A stretch of 37,235 bases of DNA, taken from contig JAPPIT010000018.1 in the NCBI GenBank assembly GCA_028820505.1, forward strand, positions 1 through 37,235, read 5' to 3'. The notes below the pieces were generated by a model. That model searched no databases. It was not told the origin of the DNA and saw nothing but the letters and a program-made list of their open reading frames with translations. A program made the translations under genes and the position numbers. This document shows positions 7,577-15,494 of the stretch, piece after piece; position 1 is the first letter of the stretch, and each line of letters opens with the position of its first letter. The DNA comes from Defluviicoccus sp. (GTDB taxonomy: Bacteria; Pseudomonadota; Alphaproteobacteria; MPNO01).

Positions 7577-8244
7577 CGCCGTTCGCCGACATCCTCGCCG
7601 AGGCCGAGAAGCGCGCCGGCGGGGCGGAGAGGCTGGCCGAACGCATGCCGGACGTCTCCCCGCCCGAGGCGCTGAGGCGGATCGCCGACGACCGCTACCT
7701 CTCGCTGATGACGCGCCGGGTCTTCCGCGCCGGCATCCGCCACAGCGTCGTCGACGACCGCTGGCCCGCCTTCGAGGAGGTCTTCCGCGGCTTCGAGCCG
7801 GGCGCGGTGCGCGCGATGAGCGACGAGGAACTCGAAGCGCTGATGAAGGACGCCCGCATCGTCCGCCACTGGGGCAAGATCCGGGCGACGCGCGACAACG
7901 CCGCCGCGATGCAGGGCGTGGCGGCGGAGTTCGGCTGCTTCGGGGACTGGCTCGCCGACTGGCCGGCGGCGAACGTCGTCGGGCTCTGGGACGCGCTCGC
8001 GAAGCGCTTCAAGCAGATGGGCGGCAACTCGGCGCCGCGCTTCCTCCGGATGGCCGGCAAGGACAGCTTCGTCCTCACCCCCGACGTGGTGCGCGGCCTC
8101 AACCGGGCGGGCGCCTGGGAGGGCAAGCCGAGCGGCAAGCGCGCCCGGGCGGCGGTGCAGTCCGCGTTCAACGCATGGGCCGAGGAAAGCGGCCGCCCGC
8201 TGTCGCATATCAGCGTCGCGCTCGCCATCGCGAGCCCGGGGTGA
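7573..8244 (+). CDS. DNA-3-methyladenine glycosylase I (Tag)-like protein, divergent
   Basis: A 223-residue protein with the Tag core. The stretch from RHSVVDDRWPAFEEVFRGF through the helix ending ARIVRHWGKI (about 56-120) aligns readily with E. coli Tag. Tag removes 3-methyladenine from DNA. Two features of the classic enzyme are missing: the N-terminal Cys and C-terminal His/Cys of the zinc snap, and the LEGQQAG segment carrying the base-recognising glutamate, which reads RRVFRAG (48-54) here. This is therefore a divergent subfamily whose glycosylase activity should not be assumed. It is translationally coupled to the CitE-like gene, an odd pairing with no obvious shared pathway. Confidence 0.78.
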   Translation: MTPFADILAEAEKRAGGAERLAERMPDVSPPEALRRIADDRYLSLMTRRVFRAGIRHSVVDDRWPAFEEVFRGFEPGAVRAMSDEELEALMKDARIVRHWGKIRATRDNAAAMQGVAAEFGCFGDWLADWPAANVVGLWDALAKRFKQMGGNSAPRFLRMAGKDSFVLTPDVVRGLNRAGAWEGKPSGKRARAAVQSAFNAWAEESGRPLSHISVALAIASPG

Positions 8245-8255
8245 TGGCGGGCGGG

Positions 8256-8293
8256 CCCTTCGATACGCCGCTTCGCGGCTACTCAGGGTGAGG
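8256..8293. repeat. Type-C repeat, single unit overlapping a start codon
   Basis: One unit of the type-C repeat, starting CCCTTCGATACG and ending CTCAGGGTGAGG, with an inner hairpin GCCGCTTCGCGGC. Related units are at 16404-16493 and 23152-23254. Its last bases contain the GTG used here as the start of the EamA gene, so the repeat forms the translation start region of that gene. Confidence 0.85.
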
Positions 8294-9172
8294 GTCAGGC
8301 CGGGGGCGCTGCCGGGGCCGGTCCTGGGGGCGCTCTGGATGATGGGCTCGACCGCCTCCTGGGCGGTCATGGCGGTGACGATCCGCTATGTCGGCGACGA
8401 GATCCACCCGTTCGAGATCGTCTTCCTGAGGAGCCTGTTCGGCATCCTGTTCCTGCTGCCGTGGCTCTGCCGCTCGGGCCTCAAGGGGCTTCACACGCGG
8501 CGCTTCGGGATGCATTTCGCACGCGCCTTCTTCGGGCTGGTGGCGGCCTACCTGATCTTCACCGCGATCACGCTCGAGTCGCTCGGCAGCATCGCCGCGA
8601 TCATCACCACGCGGCCGATCTTCGCATCCGCCGCGGCGATCCTGATCCTGCGCGAGGCCTCGCACGGCAGGCGCTGGTCGGCGGCGATCCTCGGCTTCGC
8701 CGGCGCGCTGATCATCCTCCGCCCCGGCATGGTGCCGCTCTCGACCGGGGCGCTGCTCGCGCTGATCGGCGTGTTCGCGATGGCGGGCGTCGCGATCACC
8801 ATGAAGTCGCTGTCGCGCACCGAACGCCCGGACGCGATGGCGACGTGGCAGATGATTCTCTTCGTCCCGGCCTCGCTGGTGCCGGCGCTGTTCGTCTGGA
8901 CCACGCCGAGCTGGGAGGCGGTCGGGATACTGATCGCCATGGGCTGCGCCGGCACGCTCACCCAGCGCGCGCTCGCCCGGGCGTACAAGGCGGCGGACGC
9001 GACAGTGGTGCTCCCCTTCGAGTTCACCCGGCTGATCTTCTCCGCCGCGATCGGCTTCCTGGTTTTCGCCGAGTTCCCCGAAATCTGGGTCTGGGTCGGC
9101 GGCGCGGTCATCCTCGCCGGCATCATGACCATGGCGGGGCTGGAGGCCAGGCAGGCGCCCGCGCGCGGCTGA
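8288..9172 (+). CDS. EamA/DMT-family transporter
   Basis: A 294-residue inner-membrane protein with about ten predicted hydrophobic helices in two EamA repeats. The first half runs about 8-140 and the second about 150-285. It ends with the usual final pair (FSAAIGFLVFAEF and GGAVILAGIMTMAG). DMT-family members export or import amino acids, nucleotide-related compounds or other small metabolites; the substrate is not predictable. The GTG at 8288 lies inside a type-C repeat and has only a weak ribosome-binding site. The first internal ATG (8340, residue 18 in GALWMMG) would fall within the first helix, so the GTG is preferred with modest confidence. It follows the glycosylase gene by 43 bases and may be co-transcribed. 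Confidence 0.85.
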   Translation: MRVRPGALPGPVLGALWMMGSTASWAVMAVTIRYVGDEIHPFEIVFLRSLFGILFLLPWLCRSGLKGLHTRRFGMHFARAFFGLVAAYLIFTAITLESLGSIAAIITTRPIFASAAAILILREASHGRRWSAAILGFAGALIILRPGMVPLSTGALLALIGVFAMAGVAITMKSLSRTERPDAMATWQMILFVPASLVPALFVWTTPSWEAVGILIAMGCAGTLTQRALARAYKAADATVVLPFEFTRLIFSAAIGFLVFAEFPEIWVWVGGAVILAGIMTMAGLEARQAPARG

Positions 9173-9214
9173 GTCCGGTTGCGCCCCGCCACCGCGCGGG
9201 CCATCATCGCGGCT

Positions 9215-10072
9215 GTGGAAAGCTTCGAAATCAGGCCGTTGTCGGACGCGCTCGGCGCCGAGATCGCGGGTCTCGACGTCACCCAGCCGGTCGACGCCGA
9301 CACCGCGGCAGCGCTCAGGGCGGCGTGGCGCGAGCACATCGTGCTGCTGTTCCGCGCGCCCGGCCTCTCGCAGGACGAGCAGCTCCGCTTCGCCGAGGCG
9401 TTCGGGGAAATCGGCAGGCGTCCCCGGCCGAAGGACGAGCGGCCGGAGGACGCGGCGACCGTCGACGACGCGATGATGCTGATCTCCAACATCCGGGTCG
9501 ACGGCAAGCCGATCGGCTCGCTGCCCGACGGGGAGATGTATTTCCACCACGACACGATCTTCAAGGAAGTGCCCAATCTCGGCACCATGCTGTACGCGAT
9601 CGAGGTGCCGGACCGGGGTGGCAACACCAAGTTCGCCAACCACTATCTCGCCTGGGACGCGCTGCCCGAACGCATCCGGGAGCGCGTCGGCGGGCGGACC
9701 GCGCACCACGTCTACGACTATGTCGTCTACGCGAGCCGCAAGGGGAAGGGCGCCCGCGCGGGCACGGTCGACGGCTGCACCCACCCGGTCTCGATCGTCC
9801 ACCCGGCGACCGGGCGGCGCGCGCTCTATGTCGACCGGCTGATGACGATGCGGATCGACGGGCTGCCCGAGGAAGAGAGCGACGCGATCCTCGACGAGAT
9901 GTTCGACATCGCCGAGCGCGAGGATTTCGTCTACGAGCATGTCTGGACGCCGGGCGACCTGCTGCTGTGGGACAATCTATGCTCGTCCCACGCCCGCACC
10001 GACTTCCCGCCCGACCAGCGCCGCCTGCTCCGCCGCTGCCAGATCGCCGGCGACACGGCGCCGGCGGGGTAG
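9215..10072 (+). CDS. TauD/TfdA-family Fe(II)/2-oxoglutarate dioxygenase
   Basis: A 285-residue hydroxylase. The N-terminus (ESFEIRPLSDALGAEIAGLD) is typical of the TauD/TfdA family. The iron triad is H111-x-D113 (YFHHDTIF) and distal H259 (CSSHARTDF). An arginine-rich segment follows (RRLLRR, from about 269), the usual site for the 2-oxoglutarate ligand. Known relatives cleave taurine, alkylsulfates or aryloxyalkanoates by hydroxylation next to the leaving group; the substrate here is unknown. A TTG at 9179 would add twelve residues. I prefer the GTG at 9215 because the family sequence starts there, but neither has a clear Shine-Dalgarno. It follows the EamA transporter by 42 bases, which may import its substrate (inference). 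Confidence 0.87.
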   Translation: MESFEIRPLSDALGAEIAGLDVTQPVDADTAAALRAAWREHIVLLFRAPGLSQDEQLRFAEAFGEIGRRPRPKDERPEDAATVDDAMMLISNIRVDGKPIGSLPDGEMYFHHDTIFKEVPNLGTMLYAIEVPDRGGNTKFANHYLAWDALPERIRERVGGRTAHHVYDYVVYASRKGKGARAGTVDGCTHPVSIVHPATGRRALYVDRLMTMRIDGLPEEESDAILDEMFDIAEREDFVYEHVWTPGDLLLWDNLCSSHARTDFPPDQRRLLRRCQIAGDTAPAG

Positions 10073-10093
10073 GAGGGCGTCCGTGCGCCCACG

Positions 10094-10123
10094 CGTCATG
10101 GCCGGCGAAGGCCGACCGTGACG
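10094..10123. repeat. Type-B single hairpin
   Basis: A 30-base palindrome of the type-B family, GTCATGGCCGGC-GAAG-GCCGACCGTGAC, with two stem differences that both allow G-U pairing in RNA. It lies 21 bases after the stop of the TauD-like gene and just beyond the 3' end of the convergent DUF427 gene, so it could shape both transcript ends. Confidence 0.7.
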
Positions 10124-10136
10124 GGCTGAAACCCTT

Positions 10137-10940
10137 CTATTTGGACCACTTGGTCTTCGGCTTCTCAACCTCCACCCCGTCGACGAGGACCGCGTCGACG
10201 TTCTCGTTGTAGAAGCACATCAGGTCCCGGATCTTCGGGCATTCGGGGATCGGGTCGGGGTAGCTCCAGACGATGTCGTCGTAAGTCTCGCCGCCGATAG
10301 TGGCCGACCAGTAGACCGCCACGCCCTTGTAGGGGCAGCGGGTCGCGCCATCGGTCGGGGTCAGCAGGTCGGTCCGCACGTCGTCCTTCGGGATGTAGTA
10401 GCGGACCGGCAGCTTCGTCTCGAACAGGAAATGCGCCCGGGTCGTGCGCGCCACCTCCTCGCCGCCGAGGATCACGCGCACCTCGCGCGTGGACGGGATC
10501 GCGTCGACCCGCTTGTAGGGGTCGCGCGCGTGGACGAAGATCTCCTCGTCCTCCTCGTACCAGCTGTCGACCTTGCCCCAGTAGAACGCGCCGATGCCGG
10601 CGAGCTCCGGCACCTCGTCGAACGGCGTCTCGTAGCTCCAGAGGATGTCGTCCACCGTCCGCCCGCCGACGGCGAGCGACCAGTAGGACGCGTCGCCCTT
10701 GTAGGGGCAGTGCGTGCCTGTGTCGGTCCGCGTCATCAGGTCCATCCGCACGTCTTCCAGCGGGAAGTAGTAGACCGGCAGGTGGTTGGCCTCGTGCAAC
10801 AGCCGCATCCGCGTCGAATCCGCGATGGTCTCGCCGCCGATCACCGCGCGGACCCGCCTGGGGCTCGCCTCGACGCGCACGTAATGGTCCGGGTTCCTCG
10901 CATAGCCCGGCCCGGGGCCGGTCGTCCTGACATCCGCCAT
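10137..10940 (-). CDS. Tandem DUF427 domain protein
   Basis: A 267-residue protein made of two DUF427 domains. Each carries the family hallmark C-P-Y-K-G (78-82 and 202-206), preceded by a D-x-L-x-x-T-D segment and followed by a YWS strand and a D-D-I-x-W-S-Y motif. DUF427 domains are small beta-rich folds of unknown biochemical role; two-domain forms are common in proteobacteria and actinobacteria. The matching cysteines invite a thiol or metal role, but that is a guess. The ATG at 10940 has GGGAGG six bases upstream. It is divergent from the UbiD-family gene with 98 bases between start codons. Confidence 0.9.
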   Translation of the reverse strand: MADVRTTGPGPGYARNPDHYVRVEASPRRVRAVIGGETIADSTRMRLLHEANHLPVYYFPLEDVRMDLMTRTDTGTHCPYKGDASYWSLAVGGRTVDDILWSYETPFDEVPELAGIGAFYWGKVDSWYEEDEEIFVHARDPYKRVDAIPSTREVRVILGGEEVARTTRAHFLFETKLPVRYYIPKDDVRTDLLTPTDGATRCPYKGVAVYWSATIGGETYDDIVWSYPDPIPECPKIRDLMCFYNENVDAVLVDGVEVEKPKTKWSK

Positions 10941-11038
10941 CCTGATCCTCCCTCAAGGCGCGGCGAGTGTCCCGCTTCCCCCCGCCGCGCGCAACCGCGA
11001 TTGCCGTCTCCCCGCCCCGTCAATAGCATTGCCCGCCC

Positions 11039-12589
11039 ATGGCCGCCCCCGATCTGGAACGGTTCCGCCTCCGCCCCTTCGTCGAACGTCTCGTCGAGAT
11101 CGGCGAGGCGATCGTGCACGACGCGCCGATCGACCTGATCGACATCGCCGCCGTGCTCGACGGGAACCCGCGCGCGGTCCTCTTCACCGACGCCGGCCCG
11201 GAGGGCACCGAGCTGGTGGGCGGCGTGACCGGCAGCCGGGCACGCATCGCCGCCGGCTTCGACTGCCCGCCCGAGGACCTGCTCGCGCTGGTGCTGGAGC
11301 GGCTCGCCGCGCCGCGGGAACTGGTCGAAATCGGCCGGGCCGAGGCGCCGGTGCAAACCGTCGTGCTGACCGGCGAGGATGCCGACCTCACCCGGCTTCC
11401 GGTCCATCTCCAGCACGCGCTCGACGGCGGTCCCTATATCTCGTCCTCGCTCGACCATGTGCGGGACCCCGAGACCGGGCTCACCAATCTCGGCTGCCGG
11501 CGGATGATGGTGCGCGGCCGCAGGGAGGCCGGGGTCGACCTCAACGCGCCGAGCGACCTGAAGGCGATCTACGAGCGCGCGGCGGCGCGGGGCGAGGCGC
11601 TGCCGGTGAGCTTCGTCGTCGGCGCGCACCCGACCGACCACGTGGCGGCGTCGATGCGCCTGCCGATGGACGAGCTCGAGCTGATCGCGCGGCTGCGCGG
11701 CGCGCCGCTGGGCGTCGTCAGGAGCGTCACCGGCGGGGTCATGGTCCCGGCCGACGCCGAGATGGTGCTGGAGGGGTATCTGGACGCACGCGGCCATGTC
11801 GAGGCCGAGGGGCCCTACGGCGAATTCCTCGGCTATTACGGGGTGATGAAGCGGAACCCGGTGTTCCACCTCGAAGCGATTACGATGCGCGAGGACGCGC
11901 TGTTCCAGACCTCGACGATCAGCGGGCGGGAGATCCGCCACAGCGAGACCGCCCAGATCAACGCGCTCCGGGTCGAGGCGACGCTGTGGCGGGCGCTGCA
12001 GACCGCGATCCGCGAGCCCGTCGCGGTCTGCGCGAGCCCGGCGTCGGGCGGCAGCTTCAACGTCCGCATCGCGATGCGCCAGCGCGTGCCGGGCGAGGCG
12101 AGGAACGCCATCGCCGCCGCGTTCGGCTCGCTCGCCAACACCAAGAACGTCTTCGTCGTCGACGAGGATGTCGACGTGTTCTCGGATTCGCAGATGGACT
12201 GGGCGCTCGCGACCCGCTTCCAGCCCGACCGCGACCTGGTCATCGAGAGCGGCTTCCGCGCACTCCCGCTCGACCCTTCGCTCGGCGGCGTGCGCACGGG
12301 GTCGAAGGCGGGCTACGACCTGACGCGGCCCTTCGGCGGCCCGCCGCCGCTCTATTTCACGGTGCCCGAGGCGCCGTCGGCGGACGGCGGCGCGGAACCG
12401 TTCGACAGCGTGGAGGCCGCGCTCGCCGACGGCCCCCGGACCTTCGGCGCGCTGGTGGCCGCGCTCGGCAGCCGCGACGGGCGGGAGGTGGCGCTGGCGC
12501 TCGACGAAATCCGCGGGCAGGGCCGGCTCGACCGGCTCGAGGACGGCGCCTACGCGCTCGCCGCGGACGGGAGCGGCGGGGACTCCTGA
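11039..12589 (+). CDS. UbiD-family decarboxylase (prenylated-FMN dependent)
   Basis: A 516-residue member of the UbiD family, which uses prenylated FMN made by a UbiX partner to decarboxylate or carboxylate unsaturated and aromatic acids. The catalytic triad can be placed by family pattern: R155 in TNLGCRR, and E257 and E262 in EAEGPYGE. The length is close to that of UbiD/Fdc proteins (about 490-520). The C-terminal 60 residues resemble a small helical appendix rather than the core. No ubiX is in the window, and the ubiquinone context is absent, so a role in aromatic or phenylacrylic acid metabolism is as likely as ubiquinone synthesis. The ATG at 11039 lacks a strong ribosome-binding site. 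The last 40 bases overlap the 3' end of the opposite-strand selD fusion gene. Confidence 0.88.
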   Translation: MAAPDLERFRLRPFVERLVEIGEAIVHDAPIDLIDIAAVLDGNPRAVLFTDAGPEGTELVGGVTGSRARIAAGFDCPPEDLLALVLERLAAPRELVEIGRAEAPVQTVVLTGEDADLTRLPVHLQHALDGGPYISSSLDHVRDPETGLTNLGCRRMMVRGRREAGVDLNAPSDLKAIYERAAARGEALPVSFVVGAHPTDHVAASMRLPMDELELIARLRGAPLGVVRSVTGGVMVPADAEMVLEGYLDARGHVEAEGPYGEFLGYYGVMKRNPVFHLEAITMREDALFQTSTISGREIRHSETAQINALRVEATLWRALQTAIREPVAVCASPASGGSFNVRIAMRQRVPGEARNAIAAAFGSLANTKNVFVVDEDVDVFSDSQMDWALATRFQPDRDLVIESGFRALPLDPSLGGVRTGSKAGYDLTRPFGGPPPLYFTVPEAPSADGGAEPFDSVEAALADGPRTFGALVAALGSRDGREVALALDEIRGQGRLDRLEDGAYALAADGSGGDS

Positions 12590-14817
12590 ACCGGCTCCGG
12601 CTCGCGAACGATCCGGATCGGCGCGGCTATGTCGACGAGCGGCTCGACGACGCCGACGATCGCGGCGTCCCCGCAGCCCGCCTCGCGCAGCGCGGCCAGA
12701 CAGTCCCCCGCCCGGCCGCCCGGCACGCTGGCGAGCAGCCCGCCGGCGGTCTGCGGATCGAACAGGATCGGATGGAGCGCCGCCGCGCCGGCATCCCGGA
12801 TCGCGCGCGCCTGGCGCGCGTTCTGGCCGTGCAGCGAGCTCTCGATCCCGGCGGCGAGGCAATCGGCCGCGCCGTCGAGCACCGGCAGGTCCGCCACGGC
12901 CAGCGCGACGCCGGCCGCCGAGGCGCGCACCATCTCGACCAGATGCCCGGCGAGGCCGAACCCGGTCACGTCGGTGCAGGCGGTCGCGCCGTGGCGGATC
13001 AGAATCGCCGCCGCCGCCCGGTTGGATTGCAGCATCGCGGCGATGGCACCGTCGATCCACCGCCCCTTCGCCTTGCAGCGCATGTCGGCGGCGAACAGCG
13101 TCCCGGTGCCGAGCGCCTTGGTGAGGATCAGCCGGTCGCCCGGGCGCATCCCCGCCTTGCGCAGCACGCGGGCCGGGTCCGCCCGTCCGGTGACCGCAAG
13201 GCCGAGCGCGCGCTCGGCCCCTTCCCCGGTATGCCCGCCCACCAGCGCCGCCCCGGCTTCCGTCAGGACCTCGTTCACCCCCTGCATCATGTCGACGATC
13301 TCGGTCCCGATCTTCTCCTCCGGCCCGTGGGGCACGGTCACGATGGCGAGCGCGGTCCGCGGCTCCGCCCCCATCGCGTAGATGTCGCCGAGCGCGTGGT
13401 TGGCGGCGATGCGGCCGAACAGATAGGGGTCCTCGACGAACGAGCGGAAATGGTCGACCGTCTGGACCGCGGCCACGCCGGGCGCCACCCGGACGACCGC
13501 CGCGTCGTCGGGATCGCCGAGCCCGACCAGGATATCGTCGCGGGCGCGCGGCTCGATGCCGCCGATCGCCCTCTCCAGCACGTCCTGCCCCACCTTGGCG
13601 CCGCAGCCGCCGCAGCGCATCTCGAGATCCTCGACCCGGGGCAGGCCGGGCGCCGGGGCGGGCGCGGGCGCGGGCGTCATCTCGGGCAGGTCGGTGTATT
13701 TCCGCATCCAGCGCCGGTCGATCCAGTCCTTCAGCCGCCACACCCAGCGCCCCTCGACCGCGAAGCGGCCGCGCGAGGCGACCGCATGGGCGTCGCCGGT
13801 GGAGATCAGGCTGAGCCAGGCGCGCTGCGGACGGTAGGGCCGGAGCGGGCGCCCGGTCAGCGCCCGGCGCAAATTCTCCGCGAGCGGCGGCCCCTGCCGG
13901 ACCGCGAAGACGCCGGCCTTGGGCCGCCGGTAATTGACCATCGCCGCCGCGTCGCCGCAGGCGAAAACGTCCGGATGCGAGGTCGAGCGCAGGAAATCGT
14001 CGACGCGGATGAAGCCGTCCCCGTCGACGTCGAGCCCGGCGGCGGCGGGCCAGGCCTCGACCGCGGCGCTGGTCACCCAGAGGATCTCGTCCGCCGCGAC
14101 CGACCCGCCGTCATCGAGGACCAGCCTGCCGGGCTCGACCCGGATGACGGCGCTGCCGAGCAGCGTCTCGATCCCGCGCGCGGCGAGGATGCGCGCGAAC
14201 CGGGCGCGGGTCGCCGCGTTGTGGGCCGGCAGTAGCACCGGGGCGGCATCGACGACGGTCAGGGCGACCGCTCCGCCTCCCCGCGACAGGCGGTGCCGTA
14301 CCGAAAGCGCGAGCTCGACCCCGCCGGCGCCTCCGCCGACGACCGCGATCCTCACCGGACCCTCGCGCCGGCTCAGGCGGCCGGCCAGCGCCTCCCAGCG
14401 CGCAACGAAGCGGCCGATCGGCTTGACCGGCACCGCGTGCTCGGCGGCGCCCGGGACATCGACCGTGCGCGGCGCCGAGCCGATGTCGATGGAGACCGCG
14501 TCATAGGGGACCGGCGGCCGGCCCTCGGCGAACACGAGCCTGGCGTCGAGGTCGATCCCGGTGGCCGCGCAGTGATAGATCCGCGCGCCGGACAGGTTGG
14601 CGAGCGGGCGCAGGTCGATATGGCACTCGTCGAGCCCGTAATGGCCGGCGATATGGCCCGGCAGCATGCCCGAATAGGGCGTGTGCACGTCGCGCGCGAT
14701 CAGCGTCGTCCGCACGCCCGGCAGCGGCTTCATGGCGAACGCCTTGAGCACGGCGACATGGCTGTGCCCGCCGCCGATGAGCACCAGATCCCTGACCGCG
14801 GGCGCTTGCGGCTTCAT
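12550..14817 (-). CDS. selD: NDH-like FAD oxidoreductase fused to selenide, water dikinase (SelD)
   Basis: A 755-residue bifunctional protein. The N-terminal part (1 to about 375) is a pyridine-nucleotide-disulfide oxidoreductase of the type-II NADH dehydrogenase kind, with an FAD loop GGGHSH (15-20), an NAD(P) loop GGGAGG (161-166) and a second FAD motif around D289 (FACGDAA). A Pro-Ala linker (382-390) leads to a full SelD domain (about 398-735). SelD converts selenide and ATP to selenophosphate. By alignment with E. coli SelD, C405 and K408 (GGCGAK) match the essential Cys17 and Lys20; the cysteine is a normal codon, not Sec. Such fusions are known in bacteria. The flavin part may reduce selenium to selenide for the kinase (inference). 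GGAGG precedes the ATG at 14817. The 3' end overlaps ubiD by 40 bases, tail to tail. Confidence 0.92.
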   Translation of the reverse strand: MKPQAPAVRDLVLIGGGHSHVAVLKAFAMKPLPGVRTTLIARDVHTPYSGMLPGHIAGHYGLDECHIDLRPLANLSGARIYHCAATGIDLDARLVFAEGRPPVPYDAVSIDIGSAPRTVDVPGAAEHAVPVKPIGRFVARWEALAGRLSRREGPVRIAVVGGGAGGVELALSVRHRLSRGGGAVALTVVDAAPVLLPAHNAATRARFARILAARGIETLLGSAVIRVEPGRLVLDDGGSVAADEILWVTSAAVEAWPAAAGLDVDGDGFIRVDDFLRSTSHPDVFACGDAAAMVNYRRPKAGVFAVRQGPPLAENLRRALTGRPLRPYRPQRAWLSLISTGDAHAVASRGRFAVEGRWVWRLKDWIDRRWMRKYTDLPEMTPAPAPAPAPGLPRVEDLEMRCGGCGAKVGQDVLERAIGGIEPRARDDILVGLGDPDDAAVVRVAPGVAAVQTVDHFRSFVEDPYLFGRIAANHALGDIYAMGAEPRTALAIVTVPHGPEEKIGTEIVDMMQGVNEVLTEAGAALVGGHTGEGAERALGLAVTGRADPARVLRKAGMRPGDRLILTKALGTGTLFAADMRCKAKGRWIDGAIAAMLQSNRAAAAILIRHGATACTDVTGFGLAGHLVEMVRASAAGVALAVADLPVLDGAADCLAAGIESSLHGQNARQARAIRDAGAAALHPILFDPQTAGGLLASVPGGRAGDCLAALREAGCGDAAIVGVVEPLVDIAAPIRIVREPEPVQESPPLPSAASA

Positions 14818-14850
14818 CGGTCCCCGCCTCCGGAACCGGACGAGGATGGG

Positions 14851-15273
14851 TCAGTCGTCGCGATAGGTGCGCTCGCGGCGCTCGTGGCGCTCCTGGGCCT
14901 CGACGGTCAGCGTCGCGATCGGCCGTGCCTCGAGACGCCTGATCCCGATCGGCTCCTCGGTCTCCTCGCAATAGCCGTAGGTGCCGTCCTCGATCCGCGA
15001 GAGCGCCGCGTCGATCTTGGCGATCAGCTTGCGCTCGCGGTCGCGGGTCCTGAGCTCGATGGAGCGGTCGGTCTCGACCGTCGCCCGGTCCGCGAGGTCG
15101 GCCGACGGCGACTGATCCTCCTGCAGGTGCTCCAGCGTGGCCGAGCTGTCCTGAAGCAACTCGGACCGCCAGTCCAGCAGCTTGCTGCGAAAATACTCGC
15201 GCTGCCTCGCGTTCATGAACGGCTCGTCCTCGCGCGGACGATACCCCTTGGGGAGGTTGACCCGCTTCGCCAC
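14851..15273 (-). CDS. dksA: RNA polymerase-binding transcription factor DksA
   Basis: A 140-residue DksA. It enters the RNA polymerase secondary channel and, with ppGpp, changes initiation at stringent-response promoters. The coiled-coil tip keeps D62-R63-A64, equivalent to the functional Asp-Arg-Ala of E. coli DksA, inside a heptad-rich hairpin. The C-terminal globule has [11 protein letters not shown]...[10 protein letters not shown]: only the first of the four zinc cysteines remains, as in the alphaproteobacterial type. The GTG start at 15273 is supported by the family N-terminus ([15 protein letters not shown]), an AGGGG eight bases upstream and a promoter at 15303-15331. It is divergent from rpsD and lies 33 bases upstream of the SelD fusion, so read-through between them is possible. 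Confidence 0.93.
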   Translation of the reverse strand: MAKRVNLPKGYRPREDEPFMNARQREYFRSKLLDWRSELLQDSSATLEHLQEDQSPSADLADRATVETDRSIELRTRDRERKLIAKIDAALSRIEDGTYGYCEETEEPIGIRRLEARPIATLTVEAQERHERRERTYRDD

Positions 15274-15302
15274 CGCCGCTGCCCCTGCCTCGTTGGCGCG
15301 GG

Positions 15303-15331
15303 AGAATAGGGCACGGCCCCGGACGCCGCAA
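15303..15331 (-). promoter_or_regulatory. Sigma-70-type promoter for dksA
   Basis: On the minus strand TTGCGG (15331-15326), a 17-base spacer, then TATTCT (15308-15303). It is placed about 30 bases before the GTG of dksA, giving a short leader. Confidence 0.6.
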
Positions 15332-15371
15332 CAAACAAGGGACGGCCCGAAAGCGCCGGTTCCGGCGCCGT

Positions 15372-15399
15372 TTGACAGCGCTTCCGCCCCGCCTATACT
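15372..15399 (+). promoter_or_regulatory. Strong sigma-70-type promoter for rpsD
   Basis: TTGACA (15372-15377), a 16-base spacer, and TATACT (15394-15399). This is the best promoter match I noticed in the window and lies 95 bases before the rpsD start, leaving a leader of roughly 85-90 bases. I see no obvious S4-binding structure in the leader. Confidence 0.8.
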
Positions 15400-15494
15400 C
15401 CGCGCTCTTCCCGGGAAAGCGGGCGGAAACGCCCCGTCCTCCGCGCGAGCGGCGGACCTGCCGGGACAACAAACAACCGGACAAGGAACCGACG

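Noticed and set aside
10841-14235. Very long open frames antisense to ubiD and the selD fusion
   Set aside because: They are low-complexity Arg/Ala/Gly translations typical of shadow frames in GC-rich DNA; the opposite strands encode clear UbiD and SelD proteins.
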